Shown here: one piece after another, positions 1 to 3,980 of the stretch | Layout of the letters: each line of letters opens with the position of its first letter | Numbering within the stretch: the stretch's first letter is position 1 | NCBI GenBank assembly: GCA_946633275.1 | Contig: CAMPAT010000059.1 | Location: 1 to 5,720, forward strand | Direction of reading: 5' to 3' | From: an uncultured Clostridia bacterium | GTDB lineage: Bacteria; Bacillota; Clostridia; Oscillospirales; Acutalibacteraceae | Length of the DNA: 5,720 nt | Translations under genes and position numbers: made by a program | Notes under the pieces: model-generated | The model's database searches: none | Seen by the model: only the letters and a program-made list of their open reading frames with translations | What the model was told of the DNA's origin: nothing

Positions 1-66
1 ATGATGTTCGTGCTCATCGTGGTCATGGTGATGTTCGTGCTCGTCGTGGTCGTGGTGATGCTCATG
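1..66 (-). repeat. 27-bp tandem repeat encoding a His/Asp/Glu metal-binding tail
   Basis: Two full 27-bp units (40-66 and 13-39) and a partial third (1-12) lie in frame within the CobW-family gene. Each full unit encodes the nonapeptide HEHHHDHDE, and the partial unit encodes HEHH. The two full units differ at four bases, all synonymous third positions, and the partial unit differs from its neighbour at one synonymous base. The array continues or ends beyond the window edge, so its copy number is unknown. Confidence 0.9.
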
Positions 67-834
67 CTCTTCGAGGTCGGCTGAGTTTTCGCCTTCCTCG
101 CGTTCCATCGCCTGAATCCATCCTGCGCTTTCAAGAATTTTTTCGTAATCAAAGCTGCCTGTCGACAGAATGTCAGATACTTCAACCTTGCCGTAATTCG
201 TCTCAATAATCTTTGCTTCAGGCTGAAGCGCTCTGATTACGTCAAGTACCTCCCGGCGTTCTTTTTCCGTAACGTCGTCAATCTTGTTGAGAACGATAGT
301 TGTGCAGTATTCAATCTGCTGGATGAGCAGGTTTTCGATATCCTCTTCGTCGAGATTATCCTTGAGCAGCGCCTTGCCCGAGCCGAATTCGTCCGCCATA
401 CGCTTCGCGTCTACGACTGTTGTAACGCTGTCGAGATATGCGACTCCGGGGAGCTTAACGCTTTTGTCCGTTCCGTCGAGCATACAGATTGAGCCCGCAA
501 TCGGGCCGGGCTCGCAAATGCCCGAAGCCTCGATTAAGATGTAATCAAACTTCTTCGATTTTGCAAGGTCGATAATCTGATTCATAAGGTCGACCTTGAG
601 AGTACAGCAGATACAGCCGTTTGAAAGCGGAACAAGCTCGCCGTCCTCCTGCGTGATGTTTCCGCCCTTTGCAATCAGCGAAGCGTCGATGTTTACCTCG
701 CCGATATCGTTTACGATAACTGCGACCTTGTATCCTTCCTGATTTGCAAGAACGTGGTTGAGCACAGTCGTCTTGCCTGCGCCGAGATAACCCGTGAGAA
801 GCGAGACGGGAATAAGATTTTTCTTATTTAACAT
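1..834 (-). CDS. CobW/G3E-family metallochaperone GTPase, 3' end outside window
   Basis: This reads without a stop from ATG at 834 to the window edge, giving 278 residues with the C-terminus missing. Visible motifs are Walker A GYLGAGKT (15-22), NDIGEVNID (42-50), the family metal-binding CxCC motif as CICC (74-77), IEASGICEP (101-109) and the guanine-specificity motif NKID (183-186). A tail starting near residue 255 is very rich in His, Asp and Glu (13 His in residues 257-278). G3E GTPases use GTP hydrolysis to deliver metals (zinc, cobalt, nickel) to client proteins in the cytoplasm. In many members such a His-rich stretch is followed by a CobW_C domain, which would lie outside this window. 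The start is supported by GAGGTG (841-846) six bases upstream and by a promoter at 874-902. The gene is divergent from the membrane protein at 958. The metal and the client are unknown; I see no gene here that identifies them. Family assignment is firm, subfamily is not. Confidence 0.95.
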   Translation of the reverse strand, partial: MLNKKNLIPVSLLTGYLGAGKTTVLNHVLANQEGYKVAVIVNDIGEVNIDASLIAKGGNITQEDGELVPLSNGCICCTLKVDLMNQIIDLAKSKKFDYILIEASGICEPGPIAGSICMLDGTDKSVKLPGVAYLDSVTTVVDAKRMADEFGSGKALLKDNLDEEDIENLLIQQIEYCTTIVLNKIDDVTEKERREVLDVIRALQPEAKIIETNYGKVEVSDILSTGSFDYEKILESAGWIQAMEREEGENSADLEEHEHHHDHDEHEHHHDHDEHEHH

Positions 835-861
835 ATTATTCACCTCGTATATAGTTTACAT

Positions 862-882
862 TGCTAATTGTGTATAATAGCA
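862..882. promoter_or_regulatory. Candidate operator dyad over the CobW-gene -10 box
   Basis: A dyad with arms TGCTA (862-866) and TAGCA (878-882) is separated by 11 bases. It covers the -10 element (874-879) and the expected transcription start (about 867) of the CobW-family gene. The position suits a repressor site, but five-base arms can arise by chance and I do not recognise the sequence as a known regulator's box. Confidence 0.3.
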
Positions 883-902
883 CCATTTTTTCCGATTGTC
901 AA
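874..902 (-). promoter_or_regulatory. Sigma-A-type promoter for the CobW-family gene
   Basis: On the minus strand the -35 box TTGACA lies at 902-897 and the -10 box TATTAT at 879-874, with a 17-base spacer ending in TGC (an extended -10 TGn). The predicted transcription start is near 867, giving a leader of about 32 nt that carries the GAGGTG ribosome binding site. Only one base differs from the consensus hexamers. Confidence 0.8.
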
Positions 903-914
903 ACTTGTTGACAA
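896..914. repeat. Inverted repeat formed by two divergent -35 boxes
   Basis: TTGTCAA (896-902) and TTGACAA (908-914) form a perfect seven-base inverted repeat around a five-base centre. The arms are the -35 boxes of the two divergent promoters plus one flanking base pair. The symmetry therefore follows largely from promoter geometry, and it is not proof of an operator. Confidence 0.6.
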
Positions 915-936
915 ATAATGTTAAAATTATTATAAT
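908..936 (+). promoter_or_regulatory. Perfect-consensus sigma-A promoter for the membrane-protein gene
   Basis: TTGACA (908-913) and TATAAT (931-936) are separated by exactly 17 bases, an ideal match to the housekeeping consensus. Transcription should start near 943, so the leader before the ATG at 958 is only about 15 nt and starts almost at the ribosome binding site. A promoter this strong for a single membrane protein suggests repression under some conditions. Confidence 0.85.
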
Positions 937-940
937 AATT
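925..940. promoter_or_regulatory. Perfect 16-bp palindrome over the -10 box of the membrane-protein gene
   Basis: AATTATTATAATAATT is a perfect palindrome that contains the -10 box. In another register (930-944) the sequence matches the Fur-family PerR-type box TTATAAT-N-ATTATAA at 12 of 14 positions, although six of those come from the -10 hexamer itself. The stretch is entirely A/T, so a chance match is quite possible. Confidence 0.3.
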
Positions 941-943
941 AAC

Positions 944-948
944 AGGAG
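944..948 (+). promoter_or_regulatory. Ribosome binding site that decides the start of the membrane-protein gene
   Basis: AGGAG lies nine bases before the ATG at 958 but directly touches the upstream in-frame ATG at 949. The ATG at 949 would have no usable spacing, so 958 is chosen. Confidence 0.75.
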
Positions 949-957
949 ATGAATTCT

Positions 958-1713
958 ATGGAAAAGATGAAACTTAATAAAAACCAGACCCTTGGTATTT
1001 TTGCAGCTGTTCTGATAGTGCTTTCGCAGGCTTGCGAGAAGATACTTGAGGTCGTAATCACTCCGAGCCAGACTACAGCTCTCGTATGCGCGATGGTTTA
1101 TACAATAGTCGTTGCGGTTGTATTTTTGATAGTGACGAAACTTGAGAGTCCGTTCCTCGGCATTTTCGCGTCGATGTTGGCGGTAAAGATGCTTCCGCCG
1201 AACATTACATATATCGCGAGCGTTACCGCGGACGGCGCAATGCTTTACTTTATTCTCAGCAAGGTTGTTTTCGTTTTATTTGCGCTTCTCGCGTTAAGGT
1301 TTTACCGTGTGCAGAAGAACGATGAGGAACATATCAGAGCAGTTCCGATTATTATTCTGTTTTATGCAGTTCCGTTCTTCAATCAGATTGAAGCGTTCAC
1401 GAGCGCGTATTTTATGGAAAAAACGGGCAGTATGCTTCTCCCGTTTTTGACTCAGTACGCTTGCTATGCGGCAGCTTCGATTATCATCCTTGCAGTTGCG
1501 TTTAAGTGCGGTAAGGCTTCAATGCGCTTCGCTTCATATTTCGAGTTTTGCGCGTTCGGAATTAACATTTTCCGCCAGCTCGGTAAGATTTGTTATTTCG
1601 CCGCTACGGGTCAGCATATCAGCAAGAGCCTTTTCGGCTGGATTATCGTTCTTGCAGGGCTTATCGTAATCAATGCGATTATGCTCAATAAGAGTAAAAA
1701 GTCAGTTGAATAA
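958..1713 (+). CDS. Polytopic integral membrane protein of unknown function
   Basis: This encodes 251 residues from ATG 958; the in-frame ATG at 949 abuts the Shine-Dalgarno site and is unlikely to be used. Hydrophobic segments lie near residues 10-26, 38-60, 66-84, 93-116, 127-146, 158-182 and 225-243, with a less hydrophobic one near 192-213. Positive residues (N-terminal KMKLNK, K61, RFYR 114-117, the segment near 183-190, and C-terminal NKSKK) fit eight helices with both ends in the cytoplasm. There is no signal peptide with a cleavage site, no nucleotide-binding motif and no recognisable transporter signature. It appears to be monocistronic, as the next gene has its own promoter. It shares its control region with a divergent CobW-family metallochaperone, so a role in metal homeostasis is possible but only inferred. 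An ECF-type substrate-binding component was considered, but no family motif supports it. Confidence 0.85.
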   Translation: MEKMKLNKNQTLGIFAAVLIVLSQACEKILEVVITPSQTTALVCAMVYTIVVAVVFLIVTKLESPFLGIFASMLAVKMLPPNITYIASVTADGAMLYFILSKVVFVLFALLALRFYRVQKNDEEHIRAVPIIILFYAVPFFNQIEAFTSAYFMEKTGSMLLPFLTQYACYAAASIIILAVAFKCGKASMRFASYFEFCAFGINIFRQLGKICYFAATGQHISKSLFGWIIVLAGLIVINAIMLNKSKKSVE

Positions 1714-1721
1714 AAAAATAC

Positions 1722-1749
1722 TTGACAAATTGTTTTTATTATATATAAT
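1722..1749 (+). promoter_or_regulatory. Sigma-A-type promoter of the rimP-nusA-infB operon
   Basis: TTGACA (1722-1727) and TATAAT (1744-1749) are separated by 16 bases, only nine bases after the stop codon of the membrane-protein gene. The predicted start near 1756 gives a leader of about 70 nt containing a terminator-like hairpin before rimP. I see no strong intrinsic terminator between the membrane-protein gene and this promoter, so readthrough from upstream would also meet the leader hairpin. Confidence 0.8.
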
Positions 1750-1775
1750 AACAATGTACGAATATTAATCAAAGT

Positions 1776-1804
1776 GAGGTGGACCAAGCGGTCCGCTTCT
1801 TTTT
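1776..1804 (+). terminator. Leader terminator/attenuator hairpin before rimP
   Basis: A ten-pair stem (GAGGTGGACC at 1776-1785 with GGTCCGCTTC at 1790-1799, including two G-U pairs) has a four-base AAGC loop. It is followed by five T's (1800-1804), then a G and two more T's. This is intrinsic-terminator architecture placed between the operon promoter and the first gene. In B. subtilis the rimP(ylxS)-nusA operon leader is reported to hold a NusA-dependent terminator through which NusA limits its own synthesis. The G-U pairs and the broken U-tract here fit a terminator that needs NusA's help. I found no convincing antiterminator in the short stretch upstream. The hairpin probably also blocks readthrough from the upstream gene. 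Confidence 0.75.
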
Positions 1805-1812
1805 GTTAAAAT

Positions 1813-1818
1813 GAGGAG
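1813..1818 (+). promoter_or_regulatory. rimP: Ribosome binding site that decides the rimP TTG start
   Basis: GAGGAG sits seven bases before the TTG at 1826. It overlaps the upstream in-frame ATG at 1811, which itself has only ttttgttaaa before it. The site therefore points to TTG as the real initiator. Confidence 0.75.
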
Positions 1819-1825
1819 TGATTAC

Positions 1826-2305
1826 TTGGCAAAGCCAAATACGGTGCAGAAGGTTGAGGAAATCGTCAGACCTTTTGCAGAAGAACTCGGCCTTGATATC
1901 TGGGATATCACGTTCAAAAAAGAAGGCAGCGAATGGTATCTGAGGATTTTCATCGACAAGGAGGGCGGAGTGAATATCGACGACTGCGTTGATTTGACTC
2001 ACGCTGTGTCGAAGCCTCTTGACGACGCAGACCCGATACCGCAGAATTATATGCTCGAAATCAGCTCTCCCGGCGTTGAGCGCGAGCTTACGCGCGACGA
2101 GCATTTTGTTAAATATATCGGCTCGCCCGTTATGGTGCGTACGATACGTCCCGTTGACGGCGTGCGCGATTTCAGCGGCAGGCTGCTCAGCTTTGAGAAT
2201 AAAAAATTAACCATTGAGCTTCAGGACGGAAGCGAAGCTTCCTTTGACAAGAAGGATACGAATTTCGTCAAGCTTGATGATTTTGATATAGATGATTTTG
2301 TATAA
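1826..2305 (+). CDS. rimP: Ribosome maturation factor RimP
   Basis: RimP binds the free 30S subunit and assists its late maturation. From the TTG start the protein has 159 residues, typical for the family, beginning MAKPNTVQKVEEIV. The N-terminal alpha/beta domain (about 1-85) includes GSEWYLRIFID (34-44) and the family hallmark LEISSPGVERELTR (77-90). The C-terminal SH3-like barrel (about 88-159) ends in an acidic tail (DDFDIDDFV). ATG at 1811 would add five residues but lacks a Shine-Dalgarno site. It is the first gene of the operon, directly behind the leader attenuator, and is 34 bases upstream of nusA. Its position before nusA is the standard bacterial arrangement (ylxS in Bacillus). Confidence 0.96.
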   Translation: MAKPNTVQKVEEIVRPFAEELGLDIWDITFKKEGSEWYLRIFIDKEGGVNIDDCVDLTHAVSKPLDDADPIPQNYMLEISSPGVERELTRDEHFVKYIGSPVMVRTIRPVDGVRDFSGRLLSFENKKLTIELQDGSEASFDKKDTNFVKLDDFDIDDFV

Positions 2306-2339
2306 CACTTCAATTAAGTAAGAAGGGAATGATAGGAAA

Positions 2340-3389
2340 ATGAGTAAGGAATTTTTTGAAGCAGTAAAAATGCTCGAAGCAGAAAAGGGCATACCGGCAG
2401 ATTATCTGTACGAGAAAATCTCTGCCGCTATCGTAGTAGCCGCTAAGCACGACTTCGGCGGCAAGGATATCGTCCATTGCGATATCGACCCTGAAAAGCA
2501 GAAAATCAAGGTTTATGTTACTAAGAACGTTGTTGAAGAGGTTGAGGACCCCGATACAGACCTCACTCTTGAACAGGCGCAGCTTATCAGAAAATCTGCG
2601 AAGGTGGGTAAGACAATCGACATCCCGCTTAAGACTAAGAACTTCGGCAGAATTGTGGCGCAGACAGCTAAGCACGTTATCCGCCAGGGTATCCGCGAGG
2701 CTGAACGCGGACAAATGCTCAAGGAATTCCAGAGCAAGAATCAGGAACTTCTTTCTGCGAGAGTCAGCAGAGTTGACCCGATGACGGGTAACGTCACTCT
2801 TGAAATCGGCAAGAACGAAGCAATCCTCCCGAGAGCAGAGCAGGTTCCGGGCGAGGAGCTTTGCGAAGGCGATATTACGAAGATTTTTGTTGTCGATGTT
2901 AAAGAGGGCAACAAGGGACCGAAGATTATGATTTCCCGTACTCATCCCGGTCTTGTAAGACGTCTTTTTGAAACAGAGGTTCCCGAGATTTTTGACGGCA
3001 CAATTGAGATTATGTCCGTTTCACGCGAGGCAGGCAGCAGAACTAAGATTGCCGTTATGTCAAAGGAGGACGACGTTGACCCCGTAGGCTCTTGTATCGG
3101 ACCTCGCGGACAGCGTGTTTCAAATATTGTTGACGCGCTCGGCGGCGAAAAGATTGATATCGTTAAATACAGCGAAGACCCTGCTGAATTTGTCGCAGCG
3201 GCTCTCGCTCCGTCAGATGTTGTGAGCGTTGAAATTCTTGACGAGGGCGCAAAGTCCTGCCGCGCAACTGTACCTGACGACCAGCTTTCGCTCGCTATCG
3301 GCAACAAAGGACAGAACGTCCGCCTTGCCGCAAAGCTCACAGGCTGGAAAATTGATATCAAGCCTGAATCAGGATTTTATGAGGGCTGA
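2340..3389 (+). CDS. nusA: Transcription termination/antitermination factor NusA
   Basis: NusA binds RNA polymerase near the RNA exit channel and modulates pausing, intrinsic termination and antitermination. The 349 residues comprise an N-terminal polymerase-binding domain (about 1-125), an S1 domain (about 135-200), KH1 (about 205-278, with the GPRG loop at 254-257) and KH2 (about 282-347, with GNKG at 321-324). It ends soon after KH2 (KIDIKPESGFYEG), so it lacks the acidic C-terminal repeats of proteobacterial NusA, as is usual in Firmicutes. Possible ribosome binding sites are AGAAGGGA (2321-2328, 11 bases away) and AGGA (2334-2337, too close), so the upstream one is more likely. Its product probably acts on the terminator in its own operon leader. 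The stop codon shares bases with the first possible ATG of the next gene. Confidence 0.98.
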   Translation: MSKEFFEAVKMLEAEKGIPADYLYEKISAAIVVAAKHDFGGKDIVHCDIDPEKQKIKVYVTKNVVEEVEDPDTDLTLEQAQLIRKSAKVGKTIDIPLKTKNFGRIVAQTAKHVIRQGIREAERGQMLKEFQSKNQELLSARVSRVDPMTGNVTLEIGKNEAILPRAEQVPGEELCEGDITKIFVVDVKEGNKGPKIMISRTHPGLVRRLFETEVPEIFDGTIEIMSVSREAGSRTKIAVMSKEDDVDPVGSCIGPRGQRVSNIVDALGGEKIDIVKYSEDPAEFVAAALAPSDVVSVEILDEGAKSCRATVPDDQLSLAIGNKGQNVRLAAKLTGWKIDIKPESGFYEG

Positions 3390-3391
3390 TG

Positions 3392-3658
3392 ATGAAAGCG
3401 AAAAAAATACCTATGAGAATGTGCACCGGCTGCGGTGAGATGTTCGATAAGCGTACTCTTGTACGCGTTGTTAAATCTCCCGAGGGCGAAATCAGTCTTG
3501 ACCTTACCGGAAAGAAGCCGGGCAGAGGCGCTTACGTCTGCAAAAATGCGGATTGCCTTAAAAAAGCTCGTAAGAAGAGAGCTTTTGAGCGTGCCTTTGA
3601 CGTGCAGATTGACGACGGTGTTTACGATAAGATGGAAGAAGAAATCAGCAATGAATAA
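3392..3658 (+). CDS. ylxR: YlxR/RnpM (DUF448) RNA-binding protein
   Basis: A small basic protein of 88 residues. It has family hallmarks RMCTGCGEM (9-17), KRTLVRVVKSPEGE (20-33) and GRGAYVC (44-50), followed by C55 and a lysine/arginine cluster (57-63). The four cysteines (C11, C14, C50, C55) are spaced as in other Clostridial members and could bind a metal. The B. subtilis homologue, renamed RnpM, binds the RNase P RNA and modulates RNase P activity. GAGGG (3381-3385) is six bases before ATG 3392 but only three before the in-frame ATG at 3389, which overlaps the nusA stop as TGATG. I chose 3392, though 3389 remains possible and adds one Met. Translation is probably coupled to nusA. Confidence 0.93.
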   Translation: MKAKKIPMRMCTGCGEMFDKRTLVRVVKSPEGEISLDLTGKKPGRGAYVCKNADCLKKARKKRAFERAFDVQIDDGVYDKMEEEISNE

Positions 3659-3980
3659 TAAGAAGTACATCCAAATGCTCGGAATGGCGCGTCGCGCAGG
3701 CAAGCTGTCTATGGGACACGATATGGCGCTCGGCGCTGTCAAAAGCGGCAAAGCGAAGCTCGTTGTTTTTTCATCCGATATATCGAAAAGGCTTGTTTCG
3801 GAATTTGAAAAAGCTGCCTCAGAGCAAAAAGGCGAGATACCTTGCGTCAGTATTGACGAAACGATTAATGATATTCACCGCTTTGTCGGCTATAAAGCAG
3901 GTGTGCTTACAGTTGATGATATCAATTTTTCCACGCGAATTTACGAGTTAATCAAGGAGGAAAATGTCTATGCTAATTAA
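3651..3980 (+). CDS. ylxQ: L7Ae-family RNA-binding protein YlxQ
   Basis: It encodes 109 residues starting [22 protein letters not shown], with the family signature [10 protein letters not shown] (13-22) and [17 protein letters not shown] (29-45). L7Ae/L30e-fold proteins bind kink-turn RNA; the cellular target of YlxQ is not settled. ATG 3651 overlaps the last eight bases of ylxR and has only a weak upstream purine run (GGAAG, 3634-3638), which suggests translational coupling. The reading frame extends upstream to 3435, but that part lies inside ylxR and lacks family similarity. The central region (about 60-85, [16 protein letters not shown]) follows the usual pattern of the family. Its position between ylxR and infB is conserved across Firmicutes. 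Confidence 0.93.
   Translation: MNNKKYIQMLGMARRAGKLSMGHDMALGAVKSGKAKLVVFSSDISKRLVSEFEKAASEQKGEIPCVSIDETINDIHRFVGYKAGVLTVDDINFSTRIYELIKEENVYAN
3954..3960 (+). promoter_or_regulatory. infB: Strong ribosome binding site for infB inside ylxQ
   Basis: AAGGAGG lies within the last codons of ylxQ, nine bases before ATG 3970 and only three before the in-frame ATG 3964. The spacing favours 3970. Confidence 0.75.

Noticed and set aside
284..544. 86-codon plus-strand open frame
   Set aside because: It is antisense to the CobW-family gene and has no ribosome binding site or recognisable product.
1709..1740. AATAAAAA ... TTTTTATT inverted repeat after the membrane-protein gene, as a terminator
   Set aside because: The arms are only A/T, the loop is 16 bases, and the region is the rimP operon promoter. 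The pairing is too weak for an intrinsic terminator.
2329..2343. Four-codon mini-ORF (ATG ATA GGA AAA TGA) whose stop overlaps the nusA ATG as ATGA
   Set aside because: It looked like a coupling device, but the nearest purine run (AAGGG) ends only one base before its ATG, too close for initiation. The run better serves nusA itself.
2310..2945. 211-codon open frame on the minus strand opposite nusA
   Set aside because: It lies wholly antisense to a confidently identified gene, has no ribosome binding site or promoter, and its product resembles no family. It results from the codon bias of nusA.
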